Origin: Scatomorpha sp964367935
GTDB taxonomy: Bacteria; Bacillota; Clostridia; Oscillospirales; Oscillospiraceae
DNA length: 64,000 bases
Assembly: GCA_964367935.1 (NCBI GenBank)
Contig: CAYIYZ010000002.1
Coordinates: 62,001 to 126,000 of the forward strand
Direction: 5' to 3'
The position numbers and the translations under genes are program-made. This document shows, in pieces, positions 8,583 through 16,605 of this stretch (the stretch's first letter is position 1; each line of letters starts with the position of its first letter). The notes under the pieces were generated by a model, which ran no database searches, was not told where the DNA came from, and saw only the letters and a list, made by a program, of their open reading frames with translations.

Positions 8583-9935
8583 CTAAAACTTCCGCCTACC
8601 TGCTGTGCTCGCAATACCGAGTTCGCTACGATATTTCGCAACCGTACGGCGAGATATTTGGATACCTTCACTCTTTAGCTTTTCCGATATCTCTTGATCG
8701 GAGAAGGGCTTACTTTTATTTTCACTTTCCACATAAGACATTATAAGTGTCTTTATTTTGTCGCTCGACACATCACCTTCCGATGCCCCCAAAGACCTCT
8801 GAAAAAAGAATGAGAGCGAAAATGTGCCGTAGCGGCATTGAATGTACTTATCCTTAATTGCACGAGAAACCGTAGACTCGTGGATATCTAAATCTTCCGC
8901 AATGTCACAAAGACGAAGTGGCTTTAAATGCCCCGAACCTCTATAAAAGAACGCCTCTTGCTTAGCTACAATATGCTGCACGCATTTAAGCAAGCTCGAC
9001 TGCCTGTTTTCTATATTATACATGAGCTGATGAACTTGACGTATTTTGTCACCCAAATATTGCGTAAGCTCCTTATCCTCACTGCTTCTCAATAAGTCTA
9101 AGTAGTAGTCATTCACGGATATTCGGGGTAAATAGTTTCTGTTGGGTATAAGTTCTATATCCTCATCTGTGACTACTATATTGAAGTCGGGAATGATGTA
9201 GCTCGACTTATCTCCTTGAGAAAACACACTGCCGGGACGTGGGTTTAAGCTTTTTATGAGCTCGCAAGCTTCTTGTATTTCACTGCGATTAGCTCCCGTC
9301 AGTTTTGAAATACGGTTATATTTGTTATCCGCAAGATCTTTTAGGTGTTCACTAACTATGCGCTGTGCAAGCTTCGCATCACTTTGACTTTTAAGTTGAA
9401 GTGTTAGGCACTCTGCCAAATCTCTAGCAGCTACACCGACAGGCTCTAAGCCTTGTATTACAGAGAGTGCAGAGGATACCGCACTTTCCGTCACCGATAG
9501 ATGCTCCGCTATTTTTATGATATCTTCCCGAATATATCCGTCACCGTCTAATTCCGTGAGAAGGTATCTTATGATTTTTTGCTCTTTTGCCGTATGCTTG
9601 CCAAAGTCAATTTGTTGGCTCAAATGTTCGTGAAGTGTCTCCGTTTTCTCCGAGACGTAGTAATCAAAGGGGCTTTTCTCCTCAGAATCACTGATTTCAG
9701 CCTGCCAGGAGCGAGGGTCGTCTTTCTGCTGGCGCTTTAGCCATTCCAAGCGCTCTGGCAAGTCGGATTTAGGGGCGCTTACCTCGGGGGACGCCAAGTC
9801 CAAAGCCGGGTTTTCCGACGCACAATCGTCCAAAAACTCAGATAATTCGCAAATTCCCATCTGCAAAATATTCATTGATTGAATTATGTTCGGTGCAATA
9901 GTTTGCGTTTGTTTCGCTGTAATACTGAGTTTCAT
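8583..9935 (-). CDS. rpoN: RNA polymerase sigma-54 factor
   Basis: This is the alternative sigma factor that recognises -24/-12 promoters and needs an AAA+ activator to open DNA. The start at 9935 gives 450 residues. Region I is Gln-rich and contacts the activator (KQTQTIAPNIIQSMNILQM and ENPALDL). The core-binding region follows (LDGDGYI, GLEPVGVAARDLAECL, LNPRPGS). The C-terminal DNA-binding part has the helix-turn-helix DIHESTVSRAIKDKYIQ and the RpoN box SRRTVAKYRSELGI near the end. Upstream in-frame ATGs exist, but family alignment begins at MKLSITAKQTQ. It is transcribed from its own vegetative promoter at 9969-9997 and sits next to an operon and an activator that it should serve. Confidence 0.96.
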   Translation of the reverse strand: MKLSITAKQTQTIAPNIIQSMNILQMGICELSEFLDDCASENPALDLASPEVSAPKSDLPERLEWLKRQQKDDPRSWQAEISDSEEKSPFDYYVSEKTETLHEHLSQQIDFGKHTAKEQKIIRYLLTELDGDGYIREDIIKIAEHLSVTESAVSSALSVIQGLEPVGVAARDLAECLTLQLKSQSDAKLAQRIVSEHLKDLADNKYNRISKLTGANRSEIQEACELIKSLNPRPGSVFSQGDKSSYIIPDFNIVVTDEDIELIPNRNYLPRISVNDYYLDLLRSSEDKELTQYLGDKIRQVHQLMYNIENRQSSLLKCVQHIVAKQEAFFYRGSGHLKPLRLCDIAEDLDIHESTVSRAIKDKYIQCRYGTFSLSFFFQRSLGASEGDVSSDKIKTLIMSYVESENKSKPFSDQEISEKLKSEGIQISRRTVAKYRSELGIASTAGRRKF

Positions 9936-9968
9936 ACCACATTGCATCTCCCAAATAAAATACATGCC

Positions 9969-9997
9969 ATTTTACCACAATTTTCGACATTTTGCAA
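9969..9997 (-). promoter_or_regulatory. Sigma-70-type promoter of rpoN
   Basis: On the - strand TTGCAA at 9997-9992 and TAAAAT at 9974-9969 are 17 bases apart, 34 nt ahead of the rpoN start codon. Confidence 0.7.
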
Positions 9998-10097
9998 GGT
10001 GTAGAAGCTAAGGGATAAGAGTCTATATTTGTTGTGAATAGCTAATAGAAGTGAAACATATATTTTTCCTAACTTTCCAAATTATTCCATAGTTCAG

Positions 10098-11195
10098 TCA
10101 CATAATCCCTTGCTCCCACTCGAACCCATCCTTGAACACAATCAGCAGCCTGTCACTTCCCATAACCCGAATCGTATCAATACTCTGCCTGACAAGTATA
10201 TCATCGTAGCGTTCCACTTCTTCGTCCAAGCTCTCCATAATCTCTATCGCTTGCCCTACCTTTTGCGTGATATTACACTCAATTTCTGCCTTTGTTTTCA
10301 GCTCGTCAAGCGTGGCTTGCAACCTCTGTATCTCACCCCCAAGCTCACCGAGCCTATCCATATGCGATGCCATGTCCTCGCCGCTTTCTATGGTGCACAT
10401 CGTGGCGGCGGTCAGCGTTTTCATCCGCCTCTCGAGCTCGCCTATGGCCTCTACACCACTATCACGGGAGGTGTAAATCCGCTCAATCTTTGCCTTGAGG
10501 TAGGGGAGCATCCTTTTCCGAGAGATTCTTGTATCATTCATTGCCGTGACGATTGCTTGTTCTAAAATCTCCTCACTGAGTGTCGGCGAGTGGGTGCAGT
10601 ATTTCTTGCCATTTTCAAGGCGGCTGATGCACCGCCACACGATCTTCTTCCGTCCGGCTCTCGCCCACGTCGTTCTTCGGTAGGGCGTGCCACAGTGACC
10701 GCAGATTAGTATATCGGTCAGGGCGAACTTGCTGCTGTACTTGCCCTGCATGGTTTTGGTGTTCTCCGCCACCTTTTGCTTACTCTTACGCTTGGCTCGC
10801 TCCACGGTAGCTTTTTGGAACATCTCTCTTGATATAATCGGACTGTGATGATTTCGCACAAGCACTTTCGGCAGCTCGCCACGGTTGACCTTGGTCTTTT
10901 TGGTGAGTGGGTCGGTCGTGAAGCTCTTTTGCATCAGGACGTCACCGCAGTATTTTTCGTTTTGTATCATAGATTGGATTGTAGATATGTTCCAAGTGTC
11001 ATTTCCACTCGGCGAGGGAATTGCCTTTTTCCTTAGTAGCGACTGGATATCCCTCTCGCTTTGCCCTTTTAGATATTCTCGGAATATGAACTGTACCACC
11101 TCCGCTTCCGAGTCTATGATGTATGGGGTCTTGTCGTCGTCTAAGCGGTAGCCGTATGGCGGTCTGAAGTCGACAAGCCCTTGCTTCATCCTCAT
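10098..11195 (-). pseudogene. Large serine recombinase, C-terminal remnant without catalytic domain
   Basis: The 365-residue frame matches the second half of large serine recombinases. It has the recombinase domain (QGLVDFRPPYGYRLDDD at residue 5, then EYLKGQSERDIQSLL and NEKYCGDVLMQKSF), the zinc ribbon ILICGHCGTPYRRTT with later Cys near residues 190-200, and a coiled-coil region near 240-330. The N-terminal resolvase domain with the catalytic serine is absent. The frame begins exactly where the tyrosine-recombinase fragment at 11196-11862 stops making sense, so the ATG at 11195 is probably not a native start. Serine recombinases normally run about 500 residues. It cannot catalyse recombination as it stands. 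Confidence 0.8.
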
Positions 11196-11862
11196 TAAGC
11201 AAATCCAAAACTTCTCGCTTAGTCCAAACAGACGGTAATTTTTGATGGTAGTTGGCTCTTGCAGTACCGATATATACAGACAAATCTTCGGATATTATGC
11301 TTTCGATATACAGATATTTTGAAAAAAGTCTAAGTGTACCTGTACGAGATTTTATGCTTGTTTTTGCAAAATTTGATAAGGATTTAATATATTCAAAAAT
11401 GAGGGTGGAATTCCAAGTACTAATATCAGAAAAACCATTTATGTCGGCAAAGTCCAAGAATTTACCGACATAAGATAAATACCCATCAATAGTCTGCAAT
11501 GAATATTCTCTTTCGTTTAAATATTCCCCATAATTATATAAAAGAGCAATATATTCTCCGTTTGTAACATGAGCGATAGGGGTATAGATTCTAAGAGGTA
11601 TTTCACCAAATTTACTATAATGATCTAATAAAAGTACGGCTCTCTTAATAAATCGAATATACCTTTTTTTCTCTGTTTTAGCAGTGCGCATTTCGAGATA
11701 TTCCATTGCAACATTTAATTCAAACTCATCAAAACCTTTGTCAGACAAGTACCTACCTAAACCATTCCAAAAATACCTTAGAGTATCTCTCGATAGTTTT
11801 GCATTCCCCCTTTTTTCAAGTTCATTTAGAACTTCTGTTGTTAATTCTTCAAATTTCTTCAT
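10999..11862 (-). pseudogene. Tyrosine recombinase N-terminal fragment, fused out of frame to a serine-recombinase gene
   Basis: The first ~222 residues of this 287-residue frame look like the SAM-like N-terminal and linker part of an XerC/D-type integrase: YLSDKGFDEFELNVAMEYLE, YSLQTIDGYLSYVGKFLDFA, then LPSVWTKREVLDLLNE, which normally precedes the catalytic domain. From about 11195 down the frame runs through the serine-recombinase gene in a wrong frame, giving a meaningless Arg-rich tail. The catalytic Arg, HxxR and Tyr residues are missing. The gene is AT-rich compared with the fragment it joins. A GGAGG-type site precedes the ATG at 11862. It is a broken gene, or half of a chimera created by deletion. 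Confidence 0.75.
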
Positions 11863-11963
11863 AAAAAACCTCCATAAAATATTGTAGTAGCTTTAATAGC
11901 TCCATCTATATTTTAAGACTTCTTGTCGAATTAACAAAATAAATATGCGACCAAATTTTATGG

Positions 11964-13070
11964 TTAACCTTGTGTTTGTGCCATATTTAACTCATTTGGT
12001 CGCATTTCTTTTTTAAGTGCATAGCCATCACTTGCTTGACCCTCGCACAGCGAGCGGAAGTTTTCAAGCTCATGAGCATCAAGCGGTGCGTTGAGCTTAG
12101 CCACCACAACGCCATACACATTACCGCTAAGCTCCTCAAACTCGAAATGGTAGCTCTTGACCTTTGCGTTTACGGTATCTGCCTTACCGTAATACTCCAT
12201 CAAACCTCGCTCGGTTTCCATCTCGGGCTGATGGTCTGCCAGAAACTCGTTTAACTCGTCTTCGTATCCACACAACTCTTTACTGTCGAGCGTACCCTCG
12301 TAGTCGGTTTGACGGTAGTGACCGTAGTAGTCCTCCTCATAATATGTGGTCACTTCAAGTGGCATGTACAGGCGAATGGTCTGCGAGTATGGCTCGATTT
12401 CGAGCTGCATACCGAGGTTTTTGTTCAGGATACCACACATGTCGGCGTTGTAGCCGAGGTAGTTTAGGTAGCCCTGCTCGGTATAGATGCTGCCGTTCAT
12501 TGAGTTGCGCTCTCTGCCATAACGCTCAAAGTCGATGTAGTCGGCAAGGTTTTCGTCGTACTCAAAACGACCGCTTTCGGCGATCATGTGGTAGCCGTAT
12601 TGGTAATCGGTTTGGATATTCGGCAGCATTTCAAACTCGAACATGCAGGTTGACAATGTTTCGAGGTCGGAGAGATTGTCCACCTTTGTGAAGTCTACAC
12701 GGAGTGACAGCTGTTCATGCTCGTGTTGGCCAATGTCGTGTAGCACTTTTGCCACGCTGTTTAGGTGTTCAAGATTTTCGCTCTCCTGCATTGCAATTGC
12801 CGAGATGTTTTCTGGCAAGTCCATGCGCTCTATCCCCATACCCACATCGGACAGCGTAGCTACTCGCAGTCGCTCTAATGCTTTGTTTACCTCCGACTGC
12901 TCGCAAGGCAGATACAGGTATTCTCGGTCGAGCTTGGTGCTGATGCAGACGGTGATAGGCTTGCTTGTCGGCAAGATGGGGAAGTGTCTGCCGTCGTACA
13001 TCTGCATTTCTTCATTGCCGTTTGGGTAGATAACTCCGTAAGAAGTGATGAACGGAGAGGTTTTCTCCAT
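11964..13070 (-). CDS. ArdA-like antirestriction protein with extensions
   Basis: ArdA proteins mimic B-form DNA and block type I restriction enzymes, protecting incoming mobile DNA. The protein (368 residues from 13070) carries an ArdA-like stretch around residues 75-210: ENLEHLNSVAKVLHDI, LETLSTCMFEFEMLPNI, YGYHMIAESGRFEYDENL, YIDFERYGRERN and YTEQGYLNYLGYN. It is strongly acidic overall, fitting DNA mimicry. The N- and C-terminal parts do not resemble anything I recognise. An in-frame GTG at 13163 would add 31 residues but has no ribosome binding site; the ATG at 13070 has AAAGGG rather close to it, so the start is uncertain. It belongs to the mobile island beside tRNA-Thr. Confidence 0.65.
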   Translation of the reverse strand: MEKTSPFITSYGVIYPNGNEEMQMYDGRHFPILPTSKPITVCISTKLDREYLYLPCEQSEVNKALERLRVATLSDVGMGIERMDLPENISAIAMQESENLEHLNSVAKVLHDIGQHEHEQLSLRVDFTKVDNLSDLETLSTCMFEFEMLPNIQTDYQYGYHMIAESGRFEYDENLADYIDFERYGRERNSMNGSIYTEQGYLNYLGYNADMCGILNKNLGMQLEIEPYSQTIRLYMPLEVTTYYEEDYYGHYRQTDYEGTLDSKELCGYEDELNEFLADHQPEMETERGLMEYYGKADTVNAKVKSYHFEFEELSGNVYGVVVAKLNAPLDAHELENFRSLCEGQASDGYALKKEMRPNELNMAQTQG

Positions 13071-13186
13071 AATCCCTTTGACAAGCGTGCCGCTTGACCC
13101 ATTTCGCTCCGCGGCGACCGATTTCGGACTTTGCTGAAACTTTGGCGCGAAAATGCCCGCCACGGCTCGTGGCTCGCTGAAATCAG

Positions 13187-13528
13187 CTACAAGTCCGTGC
13201 GATGGGTGTTATAGCAGAGGTTGATATGATCAAGTAGGGTTTCGTGACTTTTTGCTTCCGTCACGGCGAAAAAAATGTCTTGTCCGTATTTATCAAGGGT
13301 ATCGTACTGTGTTGCGAATAGGTTCAGAACACTGATGTTGCATTCCCTTCTCACAAACAGATTTCGCAGTCTTTGGTCATAGAGTATCTCTGTGATTTCT
13401 ACCGTCGACTTCATGTCGTTGGCAATGCCGAGAGCATCGCAATATTCTTGCAAATCTGTTTCTTTCGCAGGTAAATAAATGGCTTTATCTTTGCCTGTCA
13501 GTGGTGACTTTACTATAAATTGGCTCAT
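13187..13528 (-). CDS. Small ArdA-like island protein
   Basis: This 113-residue protein starts at the ATG at 13528, six bases after a perfect AGGAGG; an upstream ATG in the frame has none. The segment ATEVYDTLDKYGQ-like region near residues 75-100 (FATQYDTLDKYGQDIFFAVTE) resembles the start of the ArdA-like fold seen in Firmicutes elements, where two such modules often lie together. Its stop is 24 nt from the possible GTG start of the next gene, so both may have arisen from one longer module or a duplicated one. I am only moderately sure of the family. It is encoded immediately after a terminator-like hairpin, suggesting attenuation. Confidence 0.5.
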   Translation of the reverse strand: MSQFIVKSPLTGKDKAIYLPAKETDLQEYCDALGIANDMKSTVEITEILYDQRLRNLFVRRECNISVLNLFATQYDTLDKYGQDIFFAVTEAKSHETLLDHINLCYNTHRTDL

Positions 13529-13539
13529 GGTTTTCCTCC

Positions 13540-13587
13540 TAAAATACAAAAAGCCGCAGACTTAGTTTTTTCTAAATCTGCGGCTTA
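13540..13587 (-). terminator. Terminator-like hairpin just ahead of the small ArdA-like gene
   Basis: A 10-bp perfect stem (13551-13560 with 13577-13586), extended by four further pairs after one mismatch, is followed on the - strand by a TTTTTGTATTTT tract. It overlaps the stop of the small ORF at 13585 and ends a few bases before the AGGAGG of the next gene. Confidence 0.7.
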
Positions 13588-13749
13588 CATTGTTTGTGTT
13601 GTGTTTGGGGTGTGGTCGGGGTTTAGGATCATCTCATCCGCCATCTCTGCGAGGTTTGGGTAGAGGTGCTCGAGGCGCTCGGTCAGCTTGTCGATCTCTT
13701 GCTCGTCGGAAAAGCTGAGGCTGTTTTCTACTATGGGTGGGTGCTTCAT
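13585..13749 (-). CDS. 54-residue acidic small protein of the mobile island
   Basis: A short frame with a strong AGGAGG six bases before its ATG encodes a 54-residue protein beginning MKHPPIVENSLSFSDEQEI. It contains an amphipathic, probably helical, centre (IDKLTERLEHLYPNLAEMAD) and ends TTQTM. It lies in the same orientation as the ArdA-like genes and is followed directly by a terminator-like hairpin. I recognise no family. The good ribosome binding site and sensible composition support a real gene; the position in the island suggests an accessory role. Confidence 0.5.
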   Translation of the reverse strand: MKHPPIVENSLSFSDEQEIDKLTERLEHLYPNLAEMADEMILNPDHTPNTTQTM

Positions 13750-13939
13750 TTTTTGTCCTCCTTGTTTTGGGTGAAATAAAAAAAGAGCCGAAGGTCGGAG
13801 AATTTCTCCAAACTTTCAGCATGGATTTTCTGTGTTTTGCTACAGATAACTGTTCGAGTCACAAAATACGCCCAAATACCCCGAATGCATCTATGAAAAA
13901 CACACTGGTTTTTTAGCGGTCAAAAAGCCCACAAAGCCC

Positions 13940-13969
13940 GATGCACACTGGATAAATCCAGTGTGCATC
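13940..13969 (-). terminator. Hairpin downstream of tRNA-Thr
   Basis: A perfect 14-bp inverted repeat (13940-13953 with 13956-13969, 2-nt loop) lies 18 nt past the tRNA 3' end. On the - strand it is followed by a T-containing but not continuous T tract. Most likely the tRNA terminator; it also marks the border of the mobile island. Confidence 0.55.
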
Positions 13970-13987
13970 TATTTTGACCACTTTAGA

Positions 13988-14063
<76 letters not shown>

Positions 14064-14087
14064 ACAATATTACTGTACTGCCGAACG

Positions 14088-14117
14088 ATTGTACCATAAT
14101 TACCGGTACTGCGTCAA
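14088..14117 (-). promoter_or_regulatory. Promoter of tRNA-Thr
   Basis: On the - strand TTGACG (14117-14112) and TACAAT (14093-14088) are 18 bases apart, with the tRNA 5' end 24 nt downstream of the -10 box. Confidence 0.7.
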
Positions 14118-14231
14118 TATATTTTTCATGGCTTTTTAACACAGTCATACAATCATACAGTCATTTAGCGAATTAACGAAACTAATGAAGAAAATAATTC
14201 AAATTTAGTTAACATTTCCGTAACATTGTGC

Positions 14232-14260
14232 TTTACATGGGCTTTTTGCTATGATATAAT
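14232..14260 (+). promoter_or_regulatory. Promoter of the oppA-like gene
   Basis: TTTACA at 14232-14237 and a perfect TATAAT at 14255-14260 are exactly 17 bases apart. The leader to the ATG at 14353 is about 85 nt and contains AGGAGG ten bases before the start. Confidence 0.8.
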
Positions 14261-14352
14261 CGCAAATATCTATATGTTGAGGAAGTTATACTATATAAAT
14301 TAGTGGACTATCTCATTCTTTAGGTGCAAAATAAATAGGAGGTACGAAAGAC

Positions 14353-16098
14353 ATGAATTCAAAAAAGTTTCTTGCACTGGCATTAGTATGCGTAATGCTA
14401 TTCGGTGTACTCGCAGGTTGTACTAGCGATGCACCTCCCGCAGAGAGCGCAGCTCCGGCTGAGAGCGCAGCTCCTGTAGAGAGCGAAGCTCCCGTTGAGG
14501 GAGAGCTCGTAGATTTCGCTGTATGCTTGGCTTCCGAGCCCGCTTACATTGATCCTGCACTTTCTTCTGCTGTTGACAGCTCTATCATGATCCAGCACTT
14601 CTTCGAAGGTCTAATGACTTGGGACGACAGTGGTGTTGCACTTAATGACAAGGGCAACGTAAACAAGGCTGAGCTCGTTATGGGTCAGGCTGAGTCTTAC
14701 GAGAAGACTGTTAATGATGACGGATCAGTTACTTACACCTTCACACTACGTGATGATATCATGTGGTCAAACGGTGAGCCTGTAACGGCTGCTGACTTTG
14801 TATACTCATGGCAGCGTCTTGCAAACCCCCTCACGGGTGCTGACTACTCCTACATGATCGCTATGGTCAAGGGTTGGGACGATGTTCAGGCTGGCGAAGA
14901 CGTCTCCATGCTGGGCGTTTCTGCTCCCGACGAGAGAACATTTGTTGTTGATATCGTTGCAGACACACCCTACTTCCTGGAAATCTGTGCATTCCCTGCA
15001 ACAGTTCCCGTTAACCAGACTGTAGTTGATGCTTCTCCTGACACATGGACAACTGAGAACGATTCTGCAAACTACATCTCAAACGGTGCATGGGTTCTTT
15101 CTGAGTGGGTACACGACTCCTACATCCGTGCAGTACCTAACGAGTACTACTATGGTGTTGACCTACTTGTACCTGACACACTAACTTTCCAGCTGATGAA
15201 TGACCAGAACGCAATGCTCGCAGGTCTGCGTGCAGGCGATCTTCAGTTCATAAACGAAGTACCTGTTGATGAGATTGCTCCTATGCTTGCTGCAGGCGAG
15301 CTTGACATCGCTGAGTACATTGGCACATACTATGTTTCTTATCAGGTAGAGAAAGAGCCGTTTGACGATCCCCTCGTACGTCAGGCATTCACATTGGCAA
15401 TTAACTCTCAGTACATCGTTACTCAGGTAACACAGGGTGGACAGGTTCCCGCTGCAGGTTTCGTACCCTCGGGTATCTACGATGCAGATCCCACAGGCGA
15501 CGACTTCCGTACAGTCGGTGGCGATTACTACGATGTTCCCCTGGATGATGCAACATATGAAGCAAACCTTGCAAGGGCTAAGGAGCTTATGGCTGAGGCT
15601 GGCTACCCCAATGGCGAAGGTTTCCCTGTTGTAACATACCTATACAATACCAACGATAGCCATCAGGCAGTTGGTGAGGCTCTACAGCAGATGTGGGGCG
15701 AGCTCGGTGTAACCGTACAGCTACAGAACCAGGAGTGGAACGCATTCTTGGAGAGCCGCAAGAACGGCGACTTCCAGATCGCACGTAACGGCTGGATAGC
15801 TGACTACAATGACCCCATGTCCTTCCTAGACATGTGGATTACAGGCAGCGGTAACAACGATGCACAGTACTCAAATCCCGAGTACGATGCACTTATAGCT
15901 GAAGCGACAGCTACTTCCGATCCTGTAGCACGTATGGAGCTTCTGCACCAGGCAGAGGATCTGATGATGGGCACAGACTGGTTGCTCGCACCCATCTACT
16001 TCTACACTCAGACCTACGTTGTTGACGAAGGCTTCGGCGGCTTGTACTACACTCCGCTCGGATACTTCATCTTCGACCAGGCAGGTGCAGCGAGCTAA
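14353..16098 (+). CDS. Oligopeptide-binding lipoprotein (OppA/SBP family 5)
   Basis: The 581-residue extracytoplasmic substrate-binding lipoprotein belongs to the OppA/DppA family, which captures peptides for an ABC importer. The signal peptide ends in a lipobox (FGVLAGC, Cys 23), followed by an Ala/Glu/Pro-rich linker (residues 27-50) that would hold it off the membrane. The body has YTFTLRDDIMWSNGEPVTAADFVYSWQR-type sequence near residue 125 and a typical SBP_bac_5 end with MELLHQAEDLMM. No permease or ATPase genes accompany it, and it has its own promoter and terminator, so it is a monocistronic orphan. Codon use is strongly biased, with CTC, TAC and CCC favoured, indicating high expression. 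Confidence 0.92.
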   Translation: MNSKKFLALALVCVMLFGVLAGCTSDAPPAESAAPAESAAPVESEAPVEGELVDFAVCLASEPAYIDPALSSAVDSSIMIQHFFEGLMTWDDSGVALNDKGNVNKAELVMGQAESYEKTVNDDGSVTYTFTLRDDIMWSNGEPVTAADFVYSWQRLANPLTGADYSYMIAMVKGWDDVQAGEDVSMLGVSAPDERTFVVDIVADTPYFLEICAFPATVPVNQTVVDASPDTWTTENDSANYISNGAWVLSEWVHDSYIRAVPNEYYYGVDLLVPDTLTFQLMNDQNAMLAGLRAGDLQFINEVPVDEIAPMLAAGELDIAEYIGTYYVSYQVEKEPFDDPLVRQAFTLAINSQYIVTQVTQGGQVPAAGFVPSGIYDADPTGDDFRTVGGDYYDVPLDDATYEANLARAKELMAEAGYPNGEGFPVVTYLYNTNDSHQAVGEALQQMWGELGVTVQLQNQEWNAFLESRKNGDFQIARNGWIADYNDPMSFLDMWITGSGNNDAQYSNPEYDALIAEATATSDPVARMELLHQAEDLMMGTDWLLAPIYFYTQTYVVDEGFGGLYYTPLGYFIFDQAGAAS

Positions 16099-16113
16099 TT
16101 TAACCCTTAGTTT

Positions 16114-16150
16114 AAAAGCTCTCACGACTAACATCGTGAGAGCTTTTTTT
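16114..16150 (+). terminator. Terminator of the oppA-like gene
   Basis: A 14-bp stem (16114-16127 with 16134-16147) around a 6-nt loop runs into a T tract ending at 16150. Confidence 0.9.
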
Positions 16151-16159
16151 ATTATTTGC

Positions 16160-16188
16160 TTGACAAATGCTGGAATATGTATTACACT
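16160..16188 (+). promoter_or_regulatory. Promoter of the GntR-ABC operon
   Basis: TTGACA at 16160-16165 and a weak TACACT at 16183-16188 are 17 bases apart. The operator at 16189-16215 begins at the next base, so bound repressor would cover the transcription start. Confidence 0.65.
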
Positions 16189-16215
16189 CACTGTATTAGT
16201 ACTGCTGATACAGTG
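16189..16215 (+). promoter_or_regulatory. Palindromic operator, probable GntR (YtrA-type) site
   Basis: Perfect 8-bp inverted arms CACTGTAT (16189-16196) and ATACAGTG (16208-16215) are separated by 11 bases, directly after the -10 box and 25 nt before the GntR start. Placement and symmetry fit an autoregulatory site. Confidence 0.65.
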
Positions 16216-16239
16216 AAAAGAAAGGAGGTTGACTTGTGG

Positions 16240-16605
16240 ATGGTGACCATTAACTATCGTGATTCACGCCCTATCTATGAGCAGGTAAAGGACTCGGTGC
16301 GGCGACTTATAGTCTCAGGCGTTTGGGTTGAGGGGCAGAAGCTGCCATCGGTGCGTGAGCTTGCGACGGAGCTTGTTATTAACCCGAACACTATACAGCG
16401 CGCGTATAGGGAGTTAGAGGCGGAGCATTACATTTATTCGGTTGGTGGCAAGGGGAGCTTTGTTGGAGATATCGCTGCAACAAACTCAGTTAGGACAAAG
16501 GAGCTCTTGGAGAAATTCGATGAGATTGTTACGGAGCTGAGTTTCTTGGGAGTAGACAAAGCTAAGCTCTGTGAGCGATTGGAAAAGGAGGTTGAGAAAA
16601 AATGA
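16240..16605 (+). CDS. GntR-family repressor (YtrA subfamily)
   Basis: This 121-residue regulator has an N-terminal winged helix (YRDSRPIYEQVKDSVRRLI, LPSVRELATELVINPNTIQR, ELEAEHYIYSVGGKGSFV) and only a short C-terminal helical tail, the size typical of YtrA-type GntR proteins that control ABC transporters. The ATG at 16240 lies 11 bases from AAAGGAGG; a TTG or GTG nearer to it is possible. It overlaps the ATPase start by four bases. The palindrome at 16189-16215 in its promoter is its likely site. YtrA-type repressors usually respond to cell-wall-active agents; the signal here is unknown. Confidence 0.88.
   Translation: MVTINYRDSRPIYEQVKDSVRRLIVSGVWVEGQKLPSVRELATELVINPNTIQRAYRELEAEHYIYSVGGKGSFVGDIAATNSVRTKELLEKFDEIVTELSFLGVDKAKLCERLEKEVEKK

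Noticed and set aside
10110..10565. Frames on the + strand across the serine-recombinase remnant
   Set aside because: They are shadow frames of the zinc ribbon and coiled-coil region with odd composition and no start signals.
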